From: Chitinophaga pinensis
GTDB lineage: Bacteria; Bacteroidota; Bacteroidia; Chitinophagales; Chitinophagaceae
Assembly: GCA_945872815.1 (NCBI GenBank)
Contig: CAMCAY010000003.1
Span: 1 to 64,000 of the forward strand
Length of the DNA stretch: 64,000 bases
Direction: 5' to 3'
Translations under genes and position numbers: made by a program
In this document: in pieces, positions 40,402 to 51,000 of the stretch
Position numbering within the stretch: position 1 is the stretch's first letter
Layout: the number at the start of each line of letters is the position of its first letter
The notes under the pieces: generated by a model
What the model saw: the letters and a program-made list of their open reading frames with translations, nothing else
Told to the model about the DNA's origin: nothing
The model's database searches: none

Positions 40402-41532
40402 ATGAATATGAACTGTATAAAATTATTATTCATTTTTTTATTTTCAACAGTAACTTCAATTGCACAGAAAATAACTGTTCAGCAATATTTAGACAAATAC
40501 AGAGAAATTGCTGTAAGTGAAATGATAAGAAGCGGAGTTCCTGCTGATATCACATTGGCTCAGGGTGTTCTTGAAACTGAAAATGGAAACAGCGATCTTG
40601 TTAAAAGATCCAATAATCATTTTGGTATAAAATGCAAGGAAACATGGACGGGTGAAAGGGTTTATCATGATGATGATGAAAAAGGTGAGTGTTTCAGAAA
40701 ATATGATAATGCAGAAGAAAGTTACAGAGATCACAGTGATTTTTTAAAAAACAGACCCAATTACACAGCTCTGTTTAAATTAAATCCGACAGATTACAAA
40801 GCATGGGCTTATGGTCTTAAAAAAGCCGGTTATGCAACTAACCCAAATTACCCAAAAATTTTAATAAAAACCATTGAAGATTTTAATTTAAATCAACTTT
40901 CAATTGATGTTGTGAAGTCGGATAATTTATTTCAGGATACTGTTAATAATAAAAAACAAAATACTGCGTCCATAGTTGAAAAATCAATTCAAAAATTCAA
41001 CGGGATATTTAAAAGTAAAAATCCTTCTCTATCGAAATTCAATGGGCTAAATGCATACTATGCAGAAGCAGGGGTGTCGATGTTGGCAATAGCATCCAAC
41101 TTTGACATACCGCTCAGTGATTTATTGGAATTCAATGATTTTCAAACAGATGGTTTATTGCAGGAAAAACAATGGATTTTTTTAGAAAAGAAACCAAAGG
41201 AATCAAAAAGAGATTATTATGTGACTACTGCTTACGAAGGCATCCATGGTATTGCCCAGCTAAATGCTGTTCAGATGAATACTCTTATAGAGTTAAATGG
41301 CCTTAATCTGTTGTCTGTAGTAAAACCCAATACGTATATAAAACTAAAGACCAATGCAGAAATACCCCAAACCATTAACGGACAAAACTCTACAAAGCAT
41401 CAAGTAAAATCCAAAGAAGGTCTTTATTCTATTTCTAAAAAATATAACGTAAGTGTTGAGCAGATAAAAAAATGGAATAATCTTCAATCAGAAGAATTAA
41501 CAATAGGTCAAGAATTAATAATTTCCAAATAA
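40402..41532 (+). CDS. Glucosaminidase + LysM peptidoglycan hydrolase
   Basis: SGVPADITLAQGVLETENGNSDLVKRSNNHFGIKCKETW; C-terminal LysM VKSKEGLYSISKKYNVSVEQIKKWN. Confidence 0.9.
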   Translation: MNMNCIKLLFIFLFSTVTSIAQKITVQQYLDKYREIAVSEMIRSGVPADITLAQGVLETENGNSDLVKRSNNHFGIKCKETWTGERVYHDDDEKGECFRKYDNAEESYRDHSDFLKNRPNYTALFKLNPTDYKAWAYGLKKAGYATNPNYPKILIKTIEDFNLNQLSIDVVKSDNLFQDTVNNKKQNTASIVEKSIQKFNGIFKSKNPSLSKFNGLNAYYAEAGVSMLAIASNFDIPLSDLLEFNDFQTDGLLQEKQWIFLEKKPKESKRDYYVTTAYEGIHGIAQLNAVQMNTLIELNGLNLLSVVKPNTYIKLKTNAEIPQTINGQNSTKHQVKSKEGLYSISKKYNVSVEQIKKWNNLQSEELTIGQELIISK

Positions 41533-41540
41533 AAGTGCAT

Positions 41541-42077
41541 ATGTCTATTATTCAAGTTCGTGATAAAAAGTTTAAAATTTATATTCCAGAAAATGAAATT
41601 CAGGAACAAGTTAAACGTATTGGTAAGGAGATAAACAGAGATTATGAAGGTAAATGTCCCCTTTTCATAGTTATTTTGAATGGCTCCTTTATGTTTGCAG
41701 CTGATTTGTTTAAAGAGTTTACAATAGACGCAGAGGTTTCTTTTGTTAAACTAGCATCTTATCAAGGAACAAAAAGTACAGGTCAGGTTGTTACCCTAAT
41801 TGGTTTGGATCAGAATATCGCAGGAAGAGACGTTGTAATCATTGAAGATATTGTAGATACAGGAAAAACGATGCAGGAATTTTTACCTAGTTTAAATAAT
41901 CTTTCACCCGCATCGGTTAAAATTGCAACACTGCTTCATAAGCCGGATGCTTTGGAATACCCAATTAAATTGGATTATATAGGATTCAATGTGCCAAATA
42001 AATTTTTATTGGGTTATGGCCTGGATTATGATGGAATAGCAAGAAATCTAAAAGAGATTTATCAGTTAACTGATTAA
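41541..42077 (+). CDS. hpt: Hypoxanthine phosphoribosyltransferase
   Basis: PRPP motif VVIIEDIVDTGKTMQ, ILNGSFMFAADL. Confidence 0.92.
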   Translation: MSIIQVRDKKFKIYIPENEIQEQVKRIGKEINRDYEGKCPLFIVILNGSFMFAADLFKEFTIDAEVSFVKLASYQGTKSTGQVVTLIGLDQNIAGRDVVIIEDIVDTGKTMQEFLPSLNNLSPASVKIATLLHKPDALEYPIKLDYIGFNVPNKFLLGYGLDYDGIARNLKEIYQLTD

Positions 42078-42114
42078 AATAACTAACGGTAATGGATATT
42101 CGTAAATTAATTAC

Positions 42115-43953
42115 TTGGAATATCTGATGCAACTGAAAAAAATATTACCATATCTGATTTCTATACTATTTGCTACTCCTGCTTATAGTCAATATTATAT
42201 TAGAGGAGAAGTGGTAAATGAAAAGAATCAACCCCTTCCTTATGCCAAGATATTCCTACATTCATCTAGAACAGTTTACAATTCCGGTGCAGTTAACGGA
42301 TCTTTTGGGTTTATCACCGGCAAATTGAATGATTCGCTTACTGTAACACTAGAAGACTATCAGCCTCTTACAATCGGAATTCAAGCAGATGAATGGCAGC
42401 ATATAATTTTAAAACCATCTGCTCTCGCAACCAGTAAAAATCCATCCAGATTAAGTTCTTTATCAAATGTTTTTGGTCAAAATCAATCTGAAAAAACCAT
42501 AACAGATGATGAGACATATTTTAAATTGGTAGAAAATGAATTTATTCAAACTGATCAAACTTCCGGAACAGGGTTTTCACTTAATGTAAACAAAGCTTCT
42601 TACGGTAATGTCAGACGATTTATAAATATGGGAAGTCCTGTTCCTCCTGATGCAGTAAGAGTAGAAGAGCTCTTGAATTATTTCAATCTGCTGTATACAA
42701 AACCAAAGGACAATAAAACATTTAATGTAGAAACACGCTTAACCTCTTGTCCGTGGAATGAAAATAATCAATTGTTTTTCCTCAATGTCAGTGCAAAAAA
42801 AATCAATCTAAATAATATCCCCCCAGGAAATTTTGTTTTTTTAATTGATGTGTCTGCAAGCATGGATTTGCCTAACAGACTATCACTGATTAAAGCCGCA
42901 TTTCAGTTGTTTGTAAAAAATATAAGACCCATAGATACGATTTCTATTGTTACTTATGGTGAAAAAGTTGAGGTTGCATTGTCTGCTGTTTCAGGATCAG
43001 AAAAAAATAAAATTTTACAAACCATTGATAAGTTGGAGGCATCCGGAGAAACACCCGGTGAATCAGGATTAAAACTTGCTTACCAAATTGCGCAACAAAG
43101 TTTTTGCTCTGAAAGCAATAACAGAATTATTCTGGCAACTGATGGCGATTTTAATGTTGGAGAAAAAACTGAAAAAGGACTGGAAGAAATTATCGCAAGA
43201 GAAGGTCAAAAGGGGATTTATCTTACTTGCCTGGGCGTTGGAACAGGAAATTTTAAAGATTCAAAACTACAGATATTGGCAAAAAAAGGAAATGGAAATT
43301 ATACTTATCTGGATAACTTGGAAGAAGCGGAACGTGTATTTGTAAAAGAACTTACTCAAACACTTTATGCTGTGGCCGATAATGCTGTAATGAATATACA
43401 GTTCAATCCGTTTTATGTGAAAAAGTACAGACTAATAGGATTTGACAACAACAAGGAGTTAATACAATCAGATGTGAAAATTTTAGAGGGAGGTGAAATT
43501 GGAAGCGGAAGTTCTGTTATCGCATTATTTGAAATTGTTCCTACAGAGGAAAACATTTGCTTCGAAGAGGATAGGGATGGAGCAATGGATATAGCTAAAA
43601 TGGGATTAACCTATAATCAATTAGCAGACAGCAATACGGTTAAAAACAATTTTATTTCTTGTGTTAATTTTTCCAAATTGGATAGTCTGGAAAAAGAGTA
43701 TCAATTTGCCGCTGCAATAAGTATGTTTGGGTTAAAAATAAGACAATCGAAATATTTCAAGAATGTAAATTGGGATATTATCAAAGCCTTAGCCAATAAA
43801 TCAGCAAATAGGAACATCTACCTTCAAAATGAATTTATAGGATTGATTGAAAAATCAAAGAAAATTTATCCGGATCCGGTAAAGAGGCAATTTAAAAAGA
43901 ATCGGCTACGTGTTTATTTAACCAAACATTTCCCTTATTTTTTCAAAAAATGA
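42115..43953 (+). CDS. von Willebrand factor type A domain protein (YfbK/DUF3520-type) with CarboxypepD_reg-like N-terminus
   Basis: [32 protein letters not shown]3520-like C-terminus. Confidence 0.88.
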   Translation: MEYLMQLKKILPYLISILFATPAYSQYYIRGEVVNEKNQPLPYAKIFLHSSRTVYNSGAVNGSFGFITGKLNDSLTVTLEDYQPLTIGIQADEWQHIILKPSALATSKNPSRLSSLSNVFGQNQSEKTITDDETYFKLVENEFIQTDQTSGTGFSLNVNKASYGNVRRFINMGSPVPPDAVRVEELLNYFNLLYTKPKDNKTFNVETRLTSCPWNENNQLFFLNVSAKKINLNNIPPGNFVFLIDVSASMDLPNRLSLIKAAFQLFVKNIRPIDTISIVTYGEKVEVALSAVSGSEKNKILQTIDKLEASGETPGESGLKLAYQIAQQSFCSESNNRIILATDGDFNVGEKTEKGLEEIIAREGQKGIYLTCLGVGTGNFKDSKLQILAKKGNGNYTYLDNLEEAERVFVKELTQTLYAVADNAVMNIQFNPFYVKKYRLIGFDNNKELIQSDVKILEGGEIGSGSSVIALFEIVPTEENICFEEDRDGAMDIAKMGLTYNQLADSNTVKNNFISCVNFSKLDSLEKEYQFAAAISMFGLKIRQSKYFKNVNWDIIKALANKSANRNIYLQNEFIGLIEKSKKIYPDPVKRQFKKNRLRVYLTKHFPYFFKK

Positions 43954-45084
43954 TTTTTCATTTTTTTCGGGCTTTGGAACAAAGTTTTCAGATGCTTTCA
44001 TTTTTTCCAACATTGATTTTTCGTCCTCGTTTATATGTTGTGGTGTCCAGATGTTGACATGTATTAACTGATCTCCCTTTTCATAACTATTAACCTGAGG
44101 AAATCCTTTACCTTTTAAACGGAATATTTTTCCGCTTTGTGTACCAGTAGGTATTTTAATTTTAGCTTTTCCATCAATGGTTGGAACTTCGAGTTGTGTT
44201 CCGAAAACTGCATCAGGAAAAGAAATATGCAAATCAAAAACAACGTTGTTGCCATCTCTTTGAAGTTGTGGATGTGGTTCTTCTTCAATCAGAACAATCA
44301 GGTCTCCAAAACTACCCCCTCTTTCTCCAATATTTCCTTTTCCACTTATGCTAAGTTGCATCCCTTCCTGCACGCCGGCAGGGATATCAATGGTCACCGT
44401 TTCATCTCCGTAAATTCGTCCTTCACCCTTGCATCCTCCGCATTTTGCAGTGATGGTAGTTCCATCTCCATTACAAGTAGGGCATGTTGTTACGGTTTGC
44501 ATTTGTCCTAAAAAAGTATTTTGTACTCTTCTTACTTGTCCACTTCCACTACAGGTTCCGCAGGTTTGCACGCTGTTTTTATCCTTAGCACCGCTTCCAC
44601 TACAAGTAGTACATTTTACATACTTTTTTATTTTAATCGTCTTTGGGGCGCCCTTCGCCAATTCTTCATAGTTCAATTTTATTTTAACCCGAAGATTACT
44701 TCCCCTTGCCCCACCTGACTGACCTGATCTTTTACCACTCCTGTTTCCAAAAAAACTTCCAAAACTGTCATCGCCGAAAATATCACCGAATTGACTGAAA
44801 ATATCGTCCATGTTCATTCCACCACCACTGAAACCACCACCACCACCTCTTCCCTGAGAGAATGCATTATGCCCAAAACGATCGTATTGGGCTCTTTTAT
44901 TGCTATCATTTAAAACTTCGTATGCCTCTGCCGCCTCTTTAAATTTATCTTCCGCAGTTTTATCTCCGGGATTTCTGTCAGGATGAAATTGCATGGCAAC
45001 TTTTCTGTAGGCCTTTTTAATTTCCTCTTGTGAGGCTGATTTGCCGATACCTAGTATTTCGTAATAATCTCGTTTATTTGACAT
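43918..45084 (-). CDS. dnaJ: Chaperone protein DnaJ
   Basis: J-domain with HPD, G/F-rich region, four CxxCxGxG zinc motifs. Confidence 0.97.
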   Translation of the reverse strand: MSNKRDYYEILGIGKSASQEEIKKAYRKVAMQFHPDRNPGDKTAEDKFKEAAEAYEVLNDSNKRAQYDRFGHNAFSQGRGGGGGFSGGGMNMDDIFSQFGDIFGDDSFGSFFGNRSGKRSGQSGGARGSNLRVKIKLNYEELAKGAPKTIKIKKYVKCTTCSGSGAKDKNSVQTCGTCSGSGQVRRVQNTFLGQMQTVTTCPTCNGDGTTITAKCGGCKGEGRIYGDETVTIDIPAGVQEGMQLSISGKGNIGERGGSFGDLIVLIEEEPHPQLQRDGNNVVFDLHISFPDAVFGTQLEVPTIDGKAKIKIPTGTQSGKIFRLKGKGFPQVNSYEKGDQLIHVNIWTPQHINEDEKSMLEKMKASENFVPKPEKNEKSFFEKIREMFG

Positions 45085-45114
45085 TTTTATTAGAATGCAG
45101 TTTTATAATGAATG

Positions 45115-45669
45115 TTATTTTCCAACAACAACTTTTGCGAAACGAATTATTTTTTCATTTAAATAATACCCCTTTTCCAATTCATCAATCACTTTGCCTT
45201 TTAATTCATCTGGTGATTCAATTTCAGTTATCGCTTCATGTTTTTCCACATCAAATTCCTGGTGAATACTGTCCATAGATTTTAATCCCTTTTGTTGTAA
45301 AATAGTTCTAAGTTTAGTAAAAACCAATAAAGTTCCTTCGTTGGCTTGGTTATGATCAGCGCTTGCTTTTATTTGTTTTTCAGCACGGTCGCAATCATCC
45401 AATACTTCAAGTAAGGAAGAAATAATTTCTCTTCCTGCAGTTTGAATCAATTCAATTCTTTCTTTTGAAGTTCTACGTTTGTAGTTGTCAAATTCTGCAA
45501 ATAATCTGAGATATTTATCTTTTTGTTCCACTACTTCTGATTTCAGTTTTTCCAAATCAGTACCTTCAGAAACTGTGAGGTTCTCTAACACTGAATTTTC
45601 AGTATTTTCAGATGTCTCTTGTACATTCTCATTTACTTGATCCTCCATATTTGTATTATTTTCTTCCAT
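45115..45669 (-). CDS. grpE: Nucleotide exchange factor GrpE
   Basis: LRLFAEFDNYKRRTSKER, VLDDCDRA, LEKGYYLNEKIIRFAKVVVGK. Confidence 0.95.
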   Translation of the reverse strand: MEENNTNMEDQVNENVQETSENTENSVLENLTVSEGTDLEKLKSEVVEQKDKYLRLFAEFDNYKRRTSKERIELIQTAGREIISSLLEVLDDCDRAEKQIKASADHNQANEGTLLVFTKLRTILQQKGLKSMDSIHQEFDVEKHEAITEIESPDELKGKVIDELEKGYYLNEKIIRFAKVVVGK

Positions 45670-45776
45670 AATGAATTATTTTTCTAGGATAGTTTATATT
45701 CAAATATATTGCCAATCCCTTTGAGGCAGTCATTTTGACACAAAAATTGAATGAAAAATAAAAAGAAATGCTAAAA

Positions 45777-46115
45777 TTACCTTAGAACTTGGAATTTACC
45801 TGATTCAAGAACGAAGTTGTTCTTATCCCTTAGCTGATAGATATAAATACCGCGATAAAATTCCTCTAAATTGATATTTGTTTTGTAAGAAATATTCTTT
45901 AACTCGTAGACTTTTTTTCCCATGAAATTGAAAATCAATAAAGAATATCTATTGTTGTAATTTTTCTGAAAATCAAAATTAATGGCTACTGATGCGGGGT
46001 TTGGGTAGTATCTAAGTATTTTACTTCCCCATTGATCTCCTAAAGTTCTTATTTGAGAGAAACTGTTTGAATGGAAACCTGCGGTTAATATTAATATGTA
46101 TAGTATTTTCCTCAC
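45777..46115 (-). CDS. Small secreted protein with T9SS type A sorting domain
   Basis: Signal peptide, RYYPNPASVAINFDF...GIYIYQLRDKNN. Confidence 0.75.
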   Translation of the reverse strand: MRKILYILILTAGFHSNSFSQIRTLGDQWGSKILRYYPNPASVAINFDFQKNYNNRYSLLIFNFMGKKVYELKNISYKTNINLEEFYRGIYIYQLRDKNNFVLESGKFQVLR

Positions 46116-46164
46116 TACTATGAAGTTAGTGTTATTTGTTTGAAAATCAAAAAATCTTTAAAAA

Positions 46165-46641
46165 TTAATTCAACTGGGAAAGCATTTCATTGATTGCAGT
46201 AAAATTAGGTACATCTCCTGCACTTTCCAATACTTCAGCGTAACGGATGATACCTTCTTTGTCAATGATAAAGGCGGCTCTTTTGCTGACACCCTTCATG
46301 TTCATATCGGTAAAAGATTCATAAATGGCGTGGTAGGCAGCAGAAATTTCTTTATTAAAATCACTCAGTAAAGGAAAATTATACTGTTGCTCTTCTTTGA
46401 ATTTGGCCAAAGTGAAAATTGAATCTACTGAAACAGCTACAACTTGTGCAGCAGCATTGGAATATTTTGCGATGTCATCTCTTACCCCACATAATTCTTT
46501 TGTACAAACACCAGTAAATGCCTGAGGAAAAAATAAAAGCAAAACATTTTTTGAATTTTTGAAATCACTCAAATTGACTTTTTCTTTTGAAGAGGAAAAA
46601 AGTGAAAATTCGGGAGCTTGTTGGCCTATTTGTATTGACAT
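46165..46641 (-). CDS. Peroxiredoxin (AhpC/TSA, redoxin family)
   Basis: LLFFPQAFTGVCTKELCGVRDD. Confidence 0.93.
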   Translation of the reverse strand: MSIQIGQQAPEFSLFSSSKEKVNLSDFKNSKNVLLLFFPQAFTGVCTKELCGVRDDIAKYSNAAAQVVAVSVDSIFTLAKFKEEQQYNFPLLSDFNKEISAAYHAIYESFTDMNMKGVSKRAAFIIDKEGIIRYAEVLESAGDVPNFTAINEMLSQLN

Positions 46642-46786
46642 GGAAATTTATTTATGATTGAACTGCAAAGTTAGTAAAGAAATATCTATTTAAAAGTAAA
46701 TTATTCATTAAATCTTACAATCTATTACGTTTCAACCAACAAAAAACAACCACTCCAACTAATGTAATTTATACTTAAAAATGGGA

Positions 46787-47818
46787 TTAGAATGACGGAC
46801 ATCTAACAGCATCAAGGCTAGTATTATTTTTGTTAAATCCTATAAGTGACAATGATAGTTCAAAACCGCCCTGACCTTTTGTACTTTCTTTTAGTCCAGA
46901 AATATTTGCATCGTAACTACCGGAAATTGACAAAGATTTGAACTCTAATTTTGCAGTTGGTATAATAGCATCACCCCATCTGATATAGCTGCCTGCATGC
47001 AAGGTGCAATTTGATTCTTCTTCATTCTGTATTTTAATTGAATAGATTGCTCCAATCATACATTCACGGTTAGCTCCTTGAATAGAATAGTCTGATTGAA
47101 TGGTTAAATATTCGTTTTCATTTCTGTTAAGTTTAACACCTGCGGAACCTACCCATTTAGGAGCCAATCCTAATTGAGAAGCATCATAAAATGATATTTT
47201 TTTAGGCTTGTTGAAATGATGGTAGGCAAGCCCGATAAAGAAATTATCTTCCGGATTTTCGCTTATCTGGGTATTGATACTCATGCCCGCACTTCCATCA
47301 AAATAAGAGAAGCCAGTTCTTGAAAAGTTTTCTCCGTCATTTAGCGAACTGTTGTAAGATGTTCCATCATATTGATTATTCGTAGTTACTTTACTTCTAT
47401 CGAATTTACGCTGAACGATTCCTCCCATTACACCTATAGACAAATAAGTATTTCTTTCTTCGCTGATAGATTTATGGTAATTGAAGGAAGGTAAAAATTT
47501 GGTGGTTGATAATGAAATGCTACCTGATTTATCATGTACAATCTCGCCTCCAATTGTTACAAAATCATCTCCTTCACCGATTTTTCTTTTAAGTTCACCG
47601 CTGATATAGGTGGTTTTGTAAGGAACGGTTAGGCTGTTCCATTGTGATCTGTAAACACATTGAAACCTTGAGTCGCCACTGAAAAGTCCAGCTAATGAGG
47701 GGTTTCTCAACAATGGAGTTTCAAATATCTGGGAAAAGTGAATGTCTTGACCGCTTGCACTAATATTAAAAATAAATAATATAAAAATAGCGAAAAGGGT
47801 GTAGTTTGTTTTTTTCAT
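46787..47818 (-). CDS. PorP/SprF family type IX secretion-associated membrane protein
   Basis: QDIHFSQIFETPLLRNPSLAGLFSGDSRFQCVYRSQW. Confidence 0.92.
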   Translation of the reverse strand: MKKTNYTLFAIFILFIFNISASGQDIHFSQIFETPLLRNPSLAGLFSGDSRFQCVYRSQWNSLTVPYKTTYISGELKRKIGEGDDFVTIGGEIVHDKSGSISLSTTKFLPSFNYHKSISEERNTYLSIGVMGGIVQRKFDRSKVTTNNQYDGTSYNSSLNDGENFSRTGFSYFDGSAGMSINTQISENPEDNFFIGLAYHHFNKPKKISFYDASQLGLAPKWVGSAGVKLNRNENEYLTIQSDYSIQGANRECMIGAIYSIKIQNEEESNCTLHAGSYIRWGDAIIPTAKLEFKSLSISGSYDANISGLKESTKGQGGFELSLSLIGFNKNNTSLDAVRCPSF

Positions 47819-47884
47819 ATGGGTGGATTTTAGGGGGCACTATTATATATAAAACGAACTTTTACAGATTTTATTATGTAAAAG

Positions 47885-48010
47885 GGAAATTATTTTGAGG
47901 GAAAATATTTCCTTAAAAAAAGTAAGATTGGAATTGAAATCTAATCGAACTTCTATAACATATACAAAAATACTATATGTTAATTATTGTATTATGACAG
48001 AACCTTTTCA
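47885..48010 (-). pseudogene. Degenerate copy of the CHU_C C-terminal coding end of the adjacent PKD gene
   Basis: Reads ...IQ*LTYSIFVYVIEVRLDFNSNLTFFKEIFSLK against QQLTSDVFVYVIEVQCDNNSTLTFKGDISLLK; shared ACTTCTATAACATATAC on the + strand. Confidence 0.65.
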
Positions 48011-48046
48011 TGTATTATTAGACCTGAAAATATTTAAGAGTAGCCA

Positions 48047-51000
48047 TTATTTTAGAAGGGAAATATCTCCTTTAAATGTTAGAGTGGAATTGTTGTCGCA
48101 TTGAACTTCTATAACATATACGAAAACATCAGATGTTAATTGTTGTCCTCTGAAAGTTCCATCCCATCCTTTATTTGCGTCATTCGCTTTGAAATTATTT
48201 CTTTCAAATAACTTCTCTCCCCAACGTGAAAAAATCTTCATGTTTTTTATCATGAAAATACCTGTACCGCGAGGATAAAAAATATCATTCATTCCATCAT
48301 TATTGGGCGAAAAGGTATTGGGTATAAATAGGTTAGCTCCATTGCACAAAACATTTACAGTAACTGCATCTTTGGTTTTACAACCACCACCATTACTAAC
48401 CTCAATTTCATAAGTAGTTGTTTCATTTGGTTTTACCGTAATTCTTCCGTCTGTATTTCTAAATTGATTTGATGTTGGATTCCATTTTATATCTATTATA
48501 TCTGAGGAAAGAACAGGAACTAATTCAACTGATTGGCCTACATTGATTGTTTTATCTTCTCCTGCATCAACAGATGGGTAATTGTAAACATTTACAGGAA
48601 CATACGCAGTATCAGTAAAACAATGTTTATTGTCTGTTCCAATAACTTGATAAATGGTATTTATGGAAGGGGAGGCATTTGGAGAAGACGAATGAATATT
48701 GTCCAAACCGATCGATGGTATCCAGGTATATGATTCTGCACCGGAAGCACTAATTTTTTTTGAACTGCCACTGCAAATGGATTGTCTTTCACTTACATTT
48801 AAGTTGAAGGGGTATTTTACATCGACCCAAATACTGTCTTTTTTAATACAACCATGAATTGATTTTCCAGTTACAGTATACATTACCGCGCTATCTGTAT
48901 TGGTAATTGGATTCGAACAGTTGATACAACTCAATCCTCTCGAAGGACTCCAAACGAATTCATCCGCACCATTAGCATGTAGGCTGATGCCTCTGCCTCT
49001 GCAAACAGTTGTGTCCGTTCCTGCATTGGTGGATGGGTAAGGATATGCTTCAACGTTAGTATTAACAGTATCCCTGCAACCAAATGCATTTGTTAAAATA
49101 GCACTTACCGGGTAAAGTCTTGCTTGTGAATAAACCTGTGGATTTGGATTAATTTCAGTAGATGTAATTCCATTCCCAAAATCCCATTGCCATGAAATTA
49201 CAGATGTATCATTGTTTATAAGACTTCCATTAAATTGAATCTGAACTCCTGCACAACCATTTGCTGTTTGAGCAATACTTCCTCGTGGAGAGGCTACAAT
49301 TTGAATATCTACCGGACTTGTGGCAGTATCTTTACATCCATGTTCTGTAATTACAATCAATGATGGAGTAAATATGCCGGTATCGGTATATTGATGCGAT
49401 GGATTTTCCGAGTAATCATTGTTGTTATCCCCGAAAAGCCAATTATAGTGAGAAATATTGTCATTGGTATTGGTTGTATTATTGAATTGTACAACCCCTG
49501 CATCACACAAAAGATGTGCATCTGCTTGGAAGTCTGCAAGTAAACTATATATTTTAAGCGTATCAGGATTAGTCAGTGTTACCACACAACCTGCAGCATC
49601 TTTTAATAATAATTTTGGTATAAAGTTTCCACTTGAAACATAGGAGTGTGCTTGCACTGAATCAGTCGTTACGTTCGTATTCCCGTCACTAAAATCCCAA
49701 ATAAAAAAACTTGTATTAATTGCATTTGCAGTAAAATAAATTTCAGTTGGTGAGCAACCAAATGTTTTATCGTAATTGAATTTTCCTCGCGGCCCCTGGA
49801 CTGAAATTAATTTTGTGGCGGAATCTTTGCATCCGCCATTGGAAATTACAATCAGTTTTGCAGTAAAGTTTCCGGAAATTGAATAAAAGTGCGATGGGTT
49901 ATCAAAAATAGTACTGGTATTGTCTCCAAATGACCATACCATAGAGGCGAAGTTTTGTGAATGGTTGTTAAAATTAACAATCAATGGAGGGCAGTTGCTG
50001 AATGAATCGCTTACAGAAAAGCGAGCAATGGGTGTAGATACTCTAATGTAATTTATTTTTCTAATTGTATCCTTGCAACCTATATTGTTTGTTGAAATCA
50101 ATGTTACACTATAAAGTCCATTTATATTATAACTATGAGATGGATTGGTAAGTGTGGATGTGTTTCCATCACCAAAGTTCCATAAATAAGTGTTGCTGTT
50201 TCCTATAGATAAGTTTATTAAGTTAGCATTTACATTCGGGCAAACACTTGTGTCTACAGTTTGAAAATCTGAATGCGGATTATTTATGGATATTAAATTG
50301 TTTTTTTGAATTTTACTTTTGCATCCTGCACTATCCAATACTTCTAATGTAATAGTATAAGAACCTGTATTTGAATAAATATGATTCGATAGCCCAATAT
50401 TTGTAGTATCAAAAATGCCATCTCCAAAACTCCACATCCATTTTTTAATTTGGTTTCTGCCATCGGTTTGAGAATTATCAAAGAATCCAACAGTAGAATA
50501 TTTGCATGTATTTGTTGCAGAGCTTGACAAATCAGCATTTGGGCCATTTACTTTAATGTATTTTCTTTTTGTTGTAGTGTCTTTACAACCATTGATATCT
50601 GTAGTGATGATAGAAACATCATACACGCCGGGTACATAATAAGTATTGGAAATCGGAAATCCAAAACCGGTCATTCCATTGCCAAAATTCCAGCTAACAG
50701 AGTTTATATAATTACTGGTGTTTGTTAACAAATTAAAATTTGCAACACTCATTTTACATATTGAAGTATCAGATGAAACAAAATTCGTGGGTTCATTTAT
50801 AACTGTTACATTTTTACTGGTTGTATCACTGCAGCCTGTTGCATTATTGAATACAATTAATTTTACAATGTAAAGTCCAGAGTTTGCATAGGTATGGACC
50901 GGATTTATTATATTCGATGTTGCACCGTCTCCAAAATTCCATAACCATGAATCCGCACCTTTTGATTTATCAAAAAAAGATCTTTTTAATTTTTGTCCGC

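Noticed and set aside
43076-43345. Plus-strand ORF in a second frame inside the vWA gene
   Set aside because: Overlaps the well-supported vWA frame, Lys/Trp-rich out-of-frame translation, no family signal
48900-48920. GATTCGAAC T-loop-like string
   Set aside because: Lies within the PKD coding sequence and lacks cloverleaf pairing
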